This document shows positions 46,163-57,966 of a stretch of 64,000 nucleotides of DNA, piece after piece; the stretch's first letter is position 1, and each line of letters begins with the position of its first letter. The notes beneath the pieces were generated by a model that worked only from the letters and a program-made list of their open reading frames with translations, did no database searches and was not told the DNA's origin. Origin of the DNA: Enhydrobacter sp. (GTDB lineage Bacteria; Pseudomonadota; Alphaproteobacteria; Reyranellales; Reyranellaceae); contig NZ_CP126889.1 in assembly GCF_030246845.1 (NCBI RefSeq), forward strand, positions 2,847,001 through 2,911,000, written 5' to 3'. Both the position numbers and the translations under genes were made by a program.

Positions 46163-46711
46163 ATGAACAAAATCGATGAGACCAAGGCTTTCAAGCCGGT
46201 GAACATCGCCGTGCTGACGGTGTCCGATACGCGCACGCGCGAGACGGACAAGTCCGGTGACACGCTGGCCGAGCGTGTCGTGCGCGACGGTCACGTGCTG
46301 GTCGATCGGGCGATCGTGACCGACGATGTCGGCCTGATCCGCGGCCAGGTGAAGAAGTGGATTGACGATCCCAGGGTCGAGGTGGTGATCACGACCGGCG
46401 GCACAGGGGTCACCGGCCGCGACGTCACGCCCGAGGCGCTCGAGGGGCTGTTCGAGAAGAAGATCGAGGGTTTCGGCGAGGTGTTCCGCTGGATCAGCTT
46501 CCAGAAGATCGGCACCTCGACCATGCAGTCGCGCGCGACCGCGGGCGTCGCCAATGGCACCTATATCTTCGCGTTGCCCGGATCGACCGGCGCCTGCCGG
46601 GACGGCTGGGACGAGATCCTGCGCCACCAGCTCGACATCCGCTTCCAGCCCTGCAACTTCGCCGAGCTGATGCCGCGCTTGAACGAAGGCAAGATGCCCC
46701 GCAGCGGCTGA
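46163..46711 (+). CDS. moaB: Molybdenum cofactor biosynthesis protein MoaB
   Basis: 182 residues of the MoaB/Mog family. NIAVLTVSDTRTRETDKSGD, the VVITTGGTGVTGRDVTPEAL motif and FALPGSTGACRDGWDEIL are all present. It adenylates molybdopterin or assists in this step. It may serve the molybdoenzyme suggested by the XdhC-family gene at the left edge. Confidence 0.92.
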   Translation: MNKIDETKAFKPVNIAVLTVSDTRTRETDKSGDTLAERVVRDGHVLVDRAIVTDDVGLIRGQVKKWIDDPRVEVVITTGGTGVTGRDVTPEALEGLFEKKIEGFGEVFRWISFQKIGTSTMQSRATAGVANGTYIFALPGSTGACRDGWDEILRHQLDIRFQPCNFAELMPRLNEGKMPRSG

Positions 46712-46767
46712 GCCACAATATCTCGTGGCTTGACGGGTTCCTGTTTTGTTCTCAAAGTCGGCGAGCC

Positions 46768-47922
46768 ATGACGCCCAAGGATCCGCCGCTCTATCCCGAC
46801 GATGCGATCCCCGAGCCGCAGCACAACGGACGCGGGGCGCTCAGCAACGCCTCGAGCCGCTACGACAGCGAGAAGCGCATCCGGACGACCGACGGCTGGG
46901 AGGCTTCGGCCGAGCAGGCGCCGGAGGACGGCGAGCTGCCTCCGCTGCGCACGACCCTGACGCGCGATGCCACCCGCACCATCCTCGCACGCAACACCTC
47001 GCCCGACGTGCCGTTCGACCGCTCGATCAATCCCTATCGTGGCTGCGAGCACGGCTGCATCTATTGCTTCGCCCGGCCGACCCATGCCTATCTCGGCCTG
47101 TCGCCCGGCCTCGATTTCGAAACCAGGATCCTGTTCAAGCCCGATGCCGCGAGGCTCCTCGTGGCGGAGCTCGCCTCGCCCAAGTATCGCTGCGACGTGG
47201 TGGCCATGGGCACCAACACCGACCCCTATCAACCGGTCGAGCGCGAGCTCAAGGTCACGCGGCAGATCCTGCGGGTGCTGAGCGACTTCAACAATCCGGT
47301 CGGTATCGTCACCAAGAACCACCTGGTGACGCGCGACATCGATATCCTGGCCGACATGGCGCGGCGCAATCTCGCCGAGGTGTTCCTGTCGGTGACGACG
47401 CTCGACCGGGATCTCGCGCGCACCATGGAGCCGCGCGCTTCGGCGCCATATCGTCGGCTGGAGGCGATCCGCGAGCTCGCGGAGGCGGGCGTGCCCGTGG
47501 GCGTGATGACCGCGCCCATGATCCCGGGCCTCAACGATCACGAGATGGAGTCGATCCTCGAAGCCGCGATGGCGGCCGGCGCCACGCGCGCGGGCTTCAC
47601 CGTCCTGCGCCTGCCGCTCGAGATCAAGGACCTGTTCGAGGAATGGCTGCGCGCGCATCGGCCGGACCGCGCCGAGCGCGTGCTGTCGCTGATCCGCCAG
47701 ATGCGCGGCGGTGCGCTCTACCAGGCCGAGTTCGGCCTGCGCATGCGCGGCGAGGGCCCGATCGCCCAGCTCCTGGCCGCCCGTTTCTCGGCGGCGGTGA
47801 AGCGCCTCGGCCTCAACCGCATTCGTTACCGGCTCGACACGCTGCGCTTCGCTGTGCCGGAATCCGCGCGCACCGCGCTCGTCGATGCCAGGCGCGATGC
47901 CCGGCAGATGAAATTGTTGTGA
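46768..47922 (+). CDS. PA0069-family radical SAM protein
   Basis: 384 residues. The Fe-S motif is C93, C97 and C100 in RGCEHGCIYC, after the INPYRG lead that marks the PA0069/SPL-like group. The second half has VGVMTAPMIPGLNDHE and EFGLRMRGEGP. Radical SAM enzymes cut SAM to a radical; the substrate here is unknown. Ten bases before the GST gene. Confidence 0.88.
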   Translation: MTPKDPPLYPDDAIPEPQHNGRGALSNASSRYDSEKRIRTTDGWEASAEQAPEDGELPPLRTTLTRDATRTILARNTSPDVPFDRSINPYRGCEHGCIYCFARPTHAYLGLSPGLDFETRILFKPDAARLLVAELASPKYRCDVVAMGTNTDPYQPVERELKVTRQILRVLSDFNNPVGIVTKNHLVTRDIDILADMARRNLAEVFLSVTTLDRDLARTMEPRASAPYRRLEAIRELAEAGVPVGVMTAPMIPGLNDHEMESILEAAMAAGATRAGFTVLRLPLEIKDLFEEWLRAHRPDRAERVLSLIRQMRGGALYQAEFGLRMRGEGPIAQLLAARFSAAVKRLGLNRIRYRLDTLRFAVPESARTALVDARRDARQMKLL

Positions 47923-47931
47923 GAGGGCAGC

Positions 47932-48555
47932 ATGACCGAAGAGATTGTTTTCTACACCAATCCGCAGTCGCGCGGGGCGATGACGCACTGGATGCTGGAG
48001 GAGACCGGCTGCCCGTACCGCATCGAACTCAAGAGCTTTGGCGCCGACATGAAGACGGCCGAGTATCTTGCCATCAATCCGATGGGCAAGGTGCCGGCGA
48101 TCAGGCATGGCCGCACGATCGTGACCGAGACCGGCGCGATCCTCAGCTATCTCGCCGATGCCTTCCCCGAAGCCAGGCTCGCGCCGCCGCCCGCCGAGCG
48201 CGGCAGCTACTACCGCTGGCTGTTCTTCGTCGCCGGCTGTTGCGAGCCGGCACTGGGCAACAAGGCGGCGGGCTGGAATCCCGAGACGCCGGAACTGCAG
48301 GTACGGTTCGGCTACGGCTCCTACGAACGGACGATCGAGACGGTGGCGAAGGCGGTCGAAGGCCGAGACCATATCGCCGCCGACTATTTCACGGCGGCCG
48401 ATCTCTATATGGCGTCGTTCCTGTATTGGGGAATGATGTTCGGCGTCATCGATAAACGACCGGTCTTCGAGGCCTACGTCCAACGCCATGTCGAGCGTCC
48501 GGCGGCGAAGAGGGCGCAAGAACAGGCGGCGCGGCTCGTCGCCGGCGCACGCTAG
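47932..48555 (+). CDS. Glutathione S-transferase family protein
   Basis: 207 residues. The thioredoxin-like domain starts IVFYTNPQSRGAMTHWMLEE and has AINPMGKVPAIRHG and VTETGAILSYLADAFP, the glutathione-binding residues. The C-terminal helical domain follows. Substrate unknown. Probably in an operon with the radical SAM gene. Confidence 0.88.
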   Translation: MTEEIVFYTNPQSRGAMTHWMLEETGCPYRIELKSFGADMKTAEYLAINPMGKVPAIRHGRTIVTETGAILSYLADAFPEARLAPPPAERGSYYRWLFFVAGCCEPALGNKAAGWNPETPELQVRFGYGSYERTIETVAKAVEGRDHIAADYFTAADLYMASFLYWGMMFGVIDKRPVFEAYVQRHVERPAAKRAQEQAARLVAGAR

Positions 48556-48565
48556 AACCGGCGGA

Positions 48566-49108
48566 TCAATCTAGGAACCGGACCTTTGGCCAAAGCTCGC
48601 GCCAGCGCTTTTGCGCGATGCGGCGCTCGTAATCGCCGCGCTGCGTGCGCCCGAAAACGGTCGGACGGCAGCACAGGTTGACGAGGTCGTCGACGCCGAG
48701 CGGAGCGATCACGGTCAACGAATCGTCCGCTTCGAGGCGCACGCCGACCGCCGTCACGGTTTCGAGCCAATGGGTCATCGCGTCCGGCGTGCTTTTGTGT
48801 GGCGGCAGCCCTTTCCACACATGCATGCGGGCCTGGTTGCGGACCTGCCAGGGCAGGCCCGGCAGCAGCGCGCCGAGTTGCGCCTCGTAGCGTGCCTCGG
48901 TCTCTTTCGAAAGATCGTCCGCGTCGTAGTAGAGCACGTCGATGTCGGCCGGCGGTCGCGGCGGAAAGATGCCGTGCAGATGATCCCATACCCGATTGCG
49001 CACGAAGCCTGCGGCAATGCACCAGTCGCTCAGGCCGAGCGTGCGGGCGGCACGAAGCTGTTCCATACCCACAGGATCCTGCGCGATGATGTTGGCCACG
49101 AGGGACAC
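48566..49108 (-). CDS. Nucleotidyltransferase-like protein (DUF925/NTP_transf_6)
   Basis: About 180 residues from GTG 49108. AAGFVRNRVWDHLHG, ADIDVLYYDADDL and PLGVDDLVNLCCRPT are the family marks, with the acidic pair (DID) of a nucleotidyltransferase fold. GTG 49117 is an alternative start. The first ATG (49066) would cut off the start of the domain. Divergent from rnhB with a 31-base gap. The substrate is unknown. Confidence 0.78.
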   Translation of the reverse strand: MSLVANIIAQDPVGMEQLRAARTLGLSDWCIAAGFVRNRVWDHLHGIFPPRPPADIDVLYYDADDLSKETEARYEAQLGALLPGLPWQVRNQARMHVWKGLPPHKSTPDAMTHWLETVTAVGVRLEADDSLTVIAPLGVDDLVNLCCRPTVFGRTQRGDYERRIAQKRWRELWPKVRFLD

Positions 49109-49139
49109 GGGCCACACTCTACGCGGTGACTTTGGGGAT

Positions 49140-49760
49140 ATGCCGAGCTTCCGATACGAAATGCGCTGCGAAGGACCGGGCGTGGTGCGGATCGCCGGCA
49201 TCGACGAGGTCGGTCGCGGCCCCCTGGCGGGCCCGGTGGTGGCGGCCGTGGCGATCATCGACCGGAGCCTGGCGAAGCGGAAGCTCTTACGGCTGATCGA
49301 TGATTCCAAGAAGCTCGTGCTCGAGGAGCGCGAGGCGGCCTACGAGGCCATGATCGCCTCGGGCGCTGTGCGGTACGCGGTCGGCGAGGCGAGCGTCGAG
49401 GAGATCGACAGGATCAATATCCTGCAGGCGACCTTCCTCGCCATGCGACGGGCCCTGAACGCCCTCGCCGATCAGCCCGATATCGTCCTGATCGACGGCG
49501 ACCGCGTGCCGCCGGATCTCGGCTGCCGCGCTGAGACCATCGTCGGCGGCGACGCGCGCTCCTATTCGATCGCGGCGGCATCGATCCTGGCCAAGGTGAC
49601 GCGCGACCGCTACATGCATGCGCTCGCGGCCTCGTTCCCGGGCTATGGCTGGGAGACCAACCGCGGCTACAAGACGCCGGAGCACCTCGCGGCCTTGAAC
49701 CGGCTCGGCCCGACGCCACATCATCGCAGGAGCTTCGCACCGGTCATGCGGCTCCTCTAG
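49140..49760 (+). CDS. rnhB: Ribonuclease HII
   Basis: 206 residues. The core motif IDEVGRGPLAGPVVAA holds the catalytic D and E, and LIDGDRVPP and ASILAKVTRDRYM the others. It removes RNA from DNA hybrids, including single ribonucleotides. ATG 49140 is preferred. Confidence 0.95.
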   Translation: MPSFRYEMRCEGPGVVRIAGIDEVGRGPLAGPVVAAVAIIDRSLAKRKLLRLIDDSKKLVLEEREAAYEAMIASGAVRYAVGEASVEEIDRINILQATFLAMRRALNALADQPDIVLIDGDRVPPDLGCRAETIVGGDARSYSIAAASILAKVTRDRYMHALAASFPGYGWETNRGYKTPEHLAALNRLGPTPHHRRSFAPVMRLL

Positions 49761-49776
49761 CGCAGGAGCATGCGCC

Positions 49777-50027
49777 ATGGACGACGACGACAAGACCCTC
49801 GAGCAGGAGAGCGAGCACGGCCGGCTCATTGCCGACCTTCGCGCCGAGGTGCTCAAGCAGACCGACGGCGAGAGCCGGGCGCGACTGCTGGCGCGGATCG
49901 ACCGTCTGGAGAGCTCGATGCACACCGCGTCGTTCGGCGAGCACGTGAAGGCTCTCGTCGAGGAAGCGGAGGAGGAGGCGGCGGCGCTCGGTCCCTTCAT
50001 GTCGCGGCTGTCGAGCCTGCTGCCCTA

Positions 50028-50028
<1 letters not shown>
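49777..50028 (+). CDS. Small acidic protein of unknown function
   Basis: 83 residues, rich in Asp, Glu and Arg, predicted largely helical (LIADLRAEVLKQ, ARIDRLESSMH, ALVEEAEEEAAAL), so possibly a coiled coil. Between rnhB and ccrM and in the same direction. No family recognised. The stop codon overlaps the first GANTC site of the ccrM cluster. Confidence 0.55.
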
Positions 50029-52294
<2,266 letters not shown>

Positions 52295-52340
52295 GCGAGG
52301 GGTCGTGCCCTAGCATAAGGAGCAGGCTTTGAAAGGGTCC

Positions 52341-53444
52341 ATGCGGGAAAACGGCTTTCGCGCCATCGGCGGTCTGACCCGGCAGCTCACGTCCGGCCTC
52401 GTTCCCAAAGGACGCAAGGGTGCCGGCAAGGGAGGCGGGGCGCCGCTTCACCGGCTGAAGGCCGACTGGTCGGCCATCGTCGGTGCCGAAATCGCGCGCG
52501 CGTCGCAGCCGGAGGCGCTGCTTGCCAGCCGCGGTGCGCGGGCCGCTCATGGTGCGGGCAAGACCTTGCGGCTGCGCGTGGCGGGCGCCGCCTCGCTCGA
52601 GATCCAGCACATGTCGGGCCGCCTGGTCGAGCGGGTGAACGGCTATTTCGGCCATCGCCTCATCGACGATATCCGACTCGTGCAGGGCGGCATCGCGCCG
52701 GCGCCGGCGGCTTCCACGACGCCAAGGCTCCCCGATCCCGATCCGGCAAGCGCGCGCCGCATCGCCGAACGTGTCGAAACGGTACAGGATCCCGACCTCA
52801 AGGCGGCGCTCGCGCGCCTCGGCACGCGCATCGCGGCCAGCCGACGCAGCGTCGTGCTAGGTGGGCTGGGAACTCTTCTTCTTGCGCGTGCACCGCGCGC
52901 CCAGCAGCCGACCGAGGAGCAGGCGAGGGCACTGGCTGTCCGGCCTGACGACCATGTGCTGGGCAAGCCCGACGCACCCAACCTGATCATCGACTATTTC
53001 TCGCTGACCTGCCCGCACTGCGCCAACTTCGCGGCGGCGGTGCTGCCGGGCGTGCGCAAGCAATTCGTCGATACCGGGCAGGCCCGCTTCGTCTATCGCC
53101 ACTTCCCGTCGGACTCGATCGCCACCCATGCCAGCCAGCTCGCCGAATGCGCCGGCCCGAACGGTTTTTTCGACACGATCGACGTCCTGTTCCGCTCCCA
53201 GGTCGATTGGCTGACGGCCTCCGAGCCCGAGGCCGAGATGGCGAAAATCCTGGAGAAGAGGGGCGTGGCGGCCGGCCAGTGCCTCACCAACGACCGGCTT
53301 CTGGACAAGATCATCGCGGATGTGGAAACCGGCCAGACACTCGGAGTGCACCAGACGCCGACCCTGTTCATCAACGGCCGGAATTGCGGCAATCCGGGCG
53401 GGCCCGACGCCATCGGCAAGATTCTGCGGGATATGGACCGGTAA
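52341..53444 (+). CDS. DUF721 (DciA-like) domain fused to Tat signal and DsbA-like thioredoxin domain
   Basis: 367 residues in one open frame. Residues about 5-165 form a DUF721/DciA-like domain (LHRLKADWSAIVGAEIARAS, LEIQHMSGRLVERVNGYFGH). SRRSVVLGGLGTLLLARAPRA (about 167-187) looks like a Tat signal. A DsbA-type domain follows, with CPHC (C224, C227) and cis-Pro in QTPTLFING. In relatives these are normally two genes in this position. No in-frame ATG separates them, only a GTG at 52854 inside the signal. ATG 52341 has AAAGGG upstream. Could be a real fusion, internal initiation or a frameshift. Confidence 0.75.
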   Translation: MRENGFRAIGGLTRQLTSGLVPKGRKGAGKGGGAPLHRLKADWSAIVGAEIARASQPEALLASRGARAAHGAGKTLRLRVAGAASLEIQHMSGRLVERVNGYFGHRLIDDIRLVQGGIAPAPAASTTPRLPDPDPASARRIAERVETVQDPDLKAALARLGTRIAASRRSVVLGGLGTLLLARAPRAQQPTEEQARALAVRPDDHVLGKPDAPNLIIDYFSLTCPHCANFAAAVLPGVRKQFVDTGQARFVYRHFPSDSIATHASQLAECAGPNGFFDTIDVLFRSQVDWLTASEPEAEMAKILEKRGVAAGQCLTNDRLLDKIIADVETGQTLGVHQTPTLFINGRNCGNPGGPDAIGKILRDMDR

Positions 53445-53498
53445 AGGTTTGACTCCCCACAAGCTGAATTCCCAAGATGTAGTAGAGAGGAAGTTGGG

Positions 53499-54170
53499 AT
53501 GCGGAATATCTTGATCGTCGCCGGCGGGCTTGTCGCCGTGGCTGCGATTGCGGCTGGCGTCTATTTCGGGACGCGCCCGGCTTCGCCCGGTCCGACGCCC
53601 ACCCCGGCTTCGGCGACCACGGGCGCACCGGACAAGGCCGCCATCCTCAGCGTCCAGCCCACCGACCATGTCGAGGGCGATCCCAATGCGCCGATCACCC
53701 TGATCGAATACGCCTCCTTCACGTGCCCGCACTGCGCGCACTTCAACACGGTGGAGTTGCCCAAGATCAAGGAGAAGTGGATCGACACCGGCAAGGTGAA
53801 GCTCGTCTACCGCGATTTCCCGCTCGACCAGACGGCCGCCAAGGCGGCCGAGCTCGCGCAGTGCGCGGGCAAGGACAAGTATTTCGCCGTCGTCGACATG
53901 ATCTTCCGCGGCCAGCTCAACTGGGCCACCGCGTCCGACCCGATCGCCGAGCTGTCCAAGTCGCTGCGCATCGCCGGCATGGGCGAGAAGGAAGTGAAGG
54001 CCTGCCTTGCCGATCCCAAGGTGGCGGACGCCGTGGTCGCCTCCTATCGCAGCGGCGAGCAGGTCGGCGTCGATTCGACCCCGACCCTTTTCATCAACGG
54101 CGAGAAGTTCGAGGGCGCCCGACCGGTCGAGGAGCTCGAGGCGACGTTCAACAAGCTGCTCAAGAAGTAA
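53499..54170 (+). CDS. DsbA-family thiol-disulfide oxidoreductase
   Basis: 223 residues. A single N-terminal anchor (ILIVAGGLVAVAAIAAGVYF) and a Pro/Thr-rich linker lead to a thioredoxin-like domain with CPHC in ASFTCPHCAHF and cis-Pro in DSTPTLFING. It probably oxidises or isomerises periplasmic thiols. A GAGAGGAAG ribosome site precedes it. Located between the fusion gene and smc. Confidence 0.9.
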   Translation: MRNILIVAGGLVAVAAIAAGVYFGTRPASPGPTPTPASATTGAPDKAAILSVQPTDHVEGDPNAPITLIEYASFTCPHCAHFNTVELPKIKEKWIDTGKVKLVYRDFPLDQTAAKAAELAQCAGKDKYFAVVDMIFRGQLNWATASDPIAELSKSLRIAGMGEKEVKACLADPKVADAVVASYRSGEQVGVDSTPTLFINGEKFEGARPVEELEATFNKLLKK

Positions 54171-54199
54171 ACCCCGGAAAACCAACAGGCGTGGTGTAG

Positions 54200-57100
54200 A
54201 TGGTCCAGTTCGACAAGCTCCGGCTCTCCGGCTTCAAGTCCTTCGTCGACCCGACGGAGCTCGCGATCGAGCCCGGCATGACCGGGATCGTCGGACCCAA
54301 TGGCTGCGGCAAGTCGAATCTCGTCGAGGCGCTCAAGTGGGTGATGGGCGAGACCTCGGCCAAGCAGATGCGCGGCAGCGAGATGGAGGACGTGATCTTC
54401 TCCGGCGCCGGCACGCGGCCGGCGCGCAACATCGCCGAGGTCATGCTGACGCTCGACAACCGCACCCGCACCGCGCCGGCGATGGTGAACGACGCCGATC
54501 AGCTCGACGTCGTGCGGCGCATCGAGCGCGGCCAGGGCTCGGCCTACTCGGTGAACGGCCGCGAGATTCGCGCCCGCGACGTGCAGACGCTGTTCGCCGA
54601 TGCCGCCACCGGGGCGCGCTCGACGGCGCTGGTGAGCCAGGGCCGCATCGGCGCCCTGATCAACGCCAAGCCAGCCGACCGCCGCACCATCATCGACGAG
54701 GCGGCCGGCATCACCGGCCTCTATGCCCGCCGGCACGAGGCCGAGCTGCGCCTGCGCGCGGCCGAGCAGAATCTCGCGCGCGTGCAGGACGTGCTGGTCG
54801 CGCTGGAAGAGCAGCACAAGGGCCTCAAGCGCCAGGCTCGCCAGGCCAGCCGCTACCGCAACCTCTCGGACCATATCCGTCGCGCCGAGGCTGCCGTTCT
54901 GGCGCTGAGACTCGCGGCCGCCGAGAGCGAGCTCGCCGATGCGGGCGAACGGCTGAAGGAGGCCGAGGTCCAGGTTGCCGATCTCACGCGACTTGTCGGC
55001 CTTGCGACGACCGCGCAGGCCGAAGCGGCGACCGCGCTGCCGCCGTTGCGCAACGACGAGGCCGCCGCCGCCGCGGCCCTTCAGCGCCTGCGGGTGGCGC
55101 GCGATGCGCTGACCGCCGAGGCCGAGCGCATCGCATCGGCCCAGCAGGATTGCGAGACGCGTCTGCAGCAGACCGACTCCGATCTCGCACGCGAGCGTGG
55201 CCGCAAGGGCGACGCCGAGGCCGCCATCGCCGACCTCGACAGCCAGCGCGCCAGGCTCGAGCAGGAGCGGGTGGGCGAGGAAGATCGCGCCGCCGCCGCG
55301 CAGCAGGCGCGCGACGAGGCTCATGCCGCCACCGGTGAGGCGGAGGCCGAGCACGACCGGCTCATGCGCCAGATCGCCGACGACGAGGCATCACGTGCCA
55401 GCGTGAGCCGCGAGATCACCGAGCTGCAGGAGCGCCTGCGCCGCCTCGAGGCACGCCGCGCGGAAGTCGCGGACCAGCAACGGCAGGTCGAGGACGAGCT
55501 CAGGAGCTTGCCCGCCTTGTCCGAGGTCGAGGCGGCGCTGGAAGCGGCCCGCCTCGCGCTGGAGGAGACGCGGCGCGAGAGTGCGCGGGCGATCGAAGGC
55601 GCCCGCGCCGCCGAGCGCTACGAGTCCGACGCCGCCCGCATGGCCGTCGCCAGCGCCGAGGCCGAGCGCGTCGAGATGGAGCAGGCGCGCGCCGCCGAGC
55701 GGCAGGCGGCCGAGCAGAGCTACGCCGCGGCGGCGGAGTTGCTGCAGAAGGCGAATGCGCGGCTCACCAAGCTGCGGGCCGAGGAAGCGGGCGTGGCGGC
55801 GGCGCTGAAATCGGCTGCGACGTCGCTGTGGCCGCCATTGCTCGACGCGCTGACGGTCGAGCCCGGTTTCGAGAAGGCGCTGGGGGCGGCGTTCGGCGAG
55901 GAGCTCGAAGCCTCGTCCGACCGCGGCGCCCCGGTGCACTGGCTGCCGCTCGGGCCGATCGCGGACGCGCCGGCGCTGCCCGAGGGCGCGACGCCGCTTT
56001 CCGCGCATGTCCGGGCCGTGCCCGAGCTGGAGCGACGACTCGCCTTCATCGGCCTCGTTGCCGACGACGCCACCGGAGCGGCGTTGCAGGCGACCCTGAA
56101 GCCGGGCCAGCAGCTCGTCACGACCGAAGGGGCGGTCTGGCGCTGGGACGGCTACACGATGCGCGCCGGCGCGCCTTCGACCGCCGCGGTCCGGTTGAGC
56201 CAGCGCAATCGCCTGGCCGAGATCCGACAGCAGATCGATACGCTGGCGGCGGAACAAGCCGCCATCCAGGCGCGGGTCGATGCGGAAGCCGGCTGGCTTG
56301 CCGCCGCGCGCGACGCCGAGAAGACATGCGTCGAGCAGGCCCGCCTGCACGAGCGGCGCATCGCCGAAGCATCGCGACGCAAGACGCAGGACGCAGGCGA
56401 GGCGACGCGCGCCGCCGAACGTTCGGCGCAGGACGCCGTCGCCGGCGCCGAACGGCGGGCAGCGGAAGCGCGCGATCGTCACGCCGACGTGGCGCGTCGC
56501 ACCGATCAGCTCAACACGCGGCTCACGGCGATCGGGCAGATGGCGGCCGAGATCGTGGGCGACATTGCCAATGCCGAGATGCGGCGGACCTTCCGCCAGG
56601 CGCGGCTGTCGTCGATCTCGGACACGCAGGCCGATCGCGCGACGGCGGCCGCGCTGCGGGCGCGCATCGCCGAGTTGCGCGCGCAGCTCGTCGAGGCCGA
56701 AGGAACCTGCGAGCGACTGGCGCGCGAATCGGCGATGCGTGCCGAGCGACTGGGCCAGATCGCGCAGGATCACGAGGGCTGGAGCAAGCGGCTGGGCGAT
56801 GCGGACGGCCAGATCGTCGAGCTCGAGGCCCGCCGGGAGCAGATCACGGCGGCGCTCGCCGAGCTTGCCGCCAAGCCGGCCGAGATCGAGGCCAGGCAGG
56901 CCGCCCTCGGCGAGGAGATCGCCAAGGCCGAGCAGAAGCGCCAGGACGCGGCCGACCGGCTCGCGGTCGGCGAGACCCAGCTCGGCGAGGCCGACAAGGC
57001 CTTGCGCCAGGCCGAGGCCGAGCTCGCGAGCGCGCGCGAAAGCCGCGTACGCCGCGAAGGCCAGGTCGAGCAGGCCACCAAGGATCGCGAGGTGGTGGTC

Positions 57101-57856
57101 GAGCGCATCGTCGAGCGGCTGCGCTGCGAGCCCGACGGCGTGCTGGCGCTCGCCGAGGTGCAGTCGCTGGAGGAGCTGCCCGAGATCGAGAAGGCGGAGC
57201 AGAAGCTCGAGCGACTGGTGCACGAGCGCGAGACGATGGGCGCGGTGAACCTGCGCGCCGAGGAGGAGGCCAACGAGCTCGAGCAGCAGATCACCGGCAT
57301 GACGAGCGAGCGCGACGACCTGATCGCCGCCATCGGCCGGTTGCGCCAGGGCATCCAGAGTCTCAACCGCGAGGGTCGCGAGCGCTTCCTCGCCGCCTTC
57401 GAGCAGGTGAGCGGCCATTTCCAGCAGCTCTTCACCAAGCTGTTCGGCGGCGGCAAGGCCGAGCTGCGGCTGACCGAGTCGGAGGATCCGCTCGAGGCCG
57501 GCCTCGAGATCCACGCCAGCCCGCCGGGCAAGAAGCTGCAGGTGATGTCGCTGCTGTCGGGCGGCGAGCAGGCGCTGACGGCGCTGGCGCTCCTGTTCGC
57601 GGTGTTCATGACCAACCCGGCGCCGATCTGTGTGCTGGACGAGGTGGACGCGCCGCTGGACGACCTGAACGTCGAGCGCTTCTGCGCGCTCGTGCAGGAG
57701 ATCGCCGACCGGACCGACACGCGCTTCCTGATCATCACCCACCATCGCGTCACCATGGCGCGCATGGACCGCCTCTACGGCGTCACCATGGCCGAGCGCG
57801 GCGTGTCGCAGCTCGTCTCGGTCAACCTGATGGAAGCGGACAGGATGGTTGCCTGA
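54200..57856 (+). CDS. smc: Chromosome segregation protein SMC
   Basis: 1218 residues. The Walker A motif is GPNGCGKSN (32-40). Long coiled coils flank a central hinge (about 530-640, with VEPGFEKALGAAFGEELEA). The C-terminal signature LSGGEQALTALALLF and Walker B (CVLDEVDAPLDD) complete the ATPase. It condenses and resolves the chromosome. The SMC partners ScpA/ScpB are not in this window. A terminator follows. Confidence 0.97.
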   Translation: MVQFDKLRLSGFKSFVDPTELAIEPGMTGIVGPNGCGKSNLVEALKWVMGETSAKQMRGSEMEDVIFSGAGTRPARNIAEVMLTLDNRTRTAPAMVNDADQLDVVRRIERGQGSAYSVNGREIRARDVQTLFADAATGARSTALVSQGRIGALINAKPADRRTIIDEAAGITGLYARRHEAELRLRAAEQNLARVQDVLVALEEQHKGLKRQARQASRYRNLSDHIRRAEAAVLALRLAAAESELADAGERLKEAEVQVADLTRLVGLATTAQAEAATALPPLRNDEAAAAAALQRLRVARDALTAEAERIASAQQDCETRLQQTDSDLARERGRKGDAEAAIADLDSQRARLEQERVGEEDRAAAAQQARDEAHAATGEAEAEHDRLMRQIADDEASRASVSREITELQERLRRLEARRAEVADQQRQVEDELRSLPALSEVEAALEAARLALEETRRESARAIEGARAAERYESDAARMAVASAEAERVEMEQARAAERQAAEQSYAAAAELLQKANARLTKLRAEEAGVAAALKSAATSLWPPLLDALTVEPGFEKALGAAFGEELEASSDRGAPVHWLPLGPIADAPALPEGATPLSAHVRAVPELERRLAFIGLVADDATGAALQATLKPGQQLVTTEGAVWRWDGYTMRAGAPSTAAVRLSQRNRLAEIRQQIDTLAAEQAAIQARVDAEAGWLAAARDAEKTCVEQARLHERRIAEASRRKTQDAGEATRAAERSAQDAVAGAERRAAEARDRHADVARRTDQLNTRLTAIGQMAAEIVGDIANAEMRRTFRQARLSSISDTQADRATAAALRARIAELRAQLVEAEGTCERLARESAMRAERLGQIAQDHEGWSKRLGDADGQIVELEARREQITAALAELAAKPAEIEARQAALGEEIAKAEQKRQDAADRLAVGETQLGEADKALRQAEAELASARESRVRREGQVEQATKDREVVVERIVERLRCEPDGVLALAEVQSLEELPEIEKAEQKLERLVHERETMGAVNLRAEEEANELEQQITGMTSERDDLIAAIGRLRQGIQSLNREGRERFLAAFEQVSGHFQQLFTKLFGGGKAELRLTESEDPLEAGLEIHASPPGKKLQVMSLLSGGEQALTALALLFAVFMTNPAPICVLDEVDAPLDDLNVERFCALVQEIADRTDTRFLIITHHRVTMARMDRLYGVTMAERGVSQLVSVNLMEADRMVA

Positions 57857-57904
57857 CACAGAGCTTCAACAAGCAAGAAGACAGTCTTCCTCTCACATCG
57901 ACTT

Positions 57905-57939
57905 GGGCGCCGGCACGGCCAGCCGGCGCCCTTCTCTTT
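57905..57939 (+). terminator. Intrinsic terminator after smc
   Basis: GGGCGCCGGC (57905-57914) and GCCGGCGCCC (57922-57931) form a perfect 10-pair stem with a 7-base loop, followed by TTCTCTTT (57932-57939). Confidence 0.8.
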
Positions 57940-57966
57940 GGCGTGCGCCGGATGTAGTGTCCGGCC

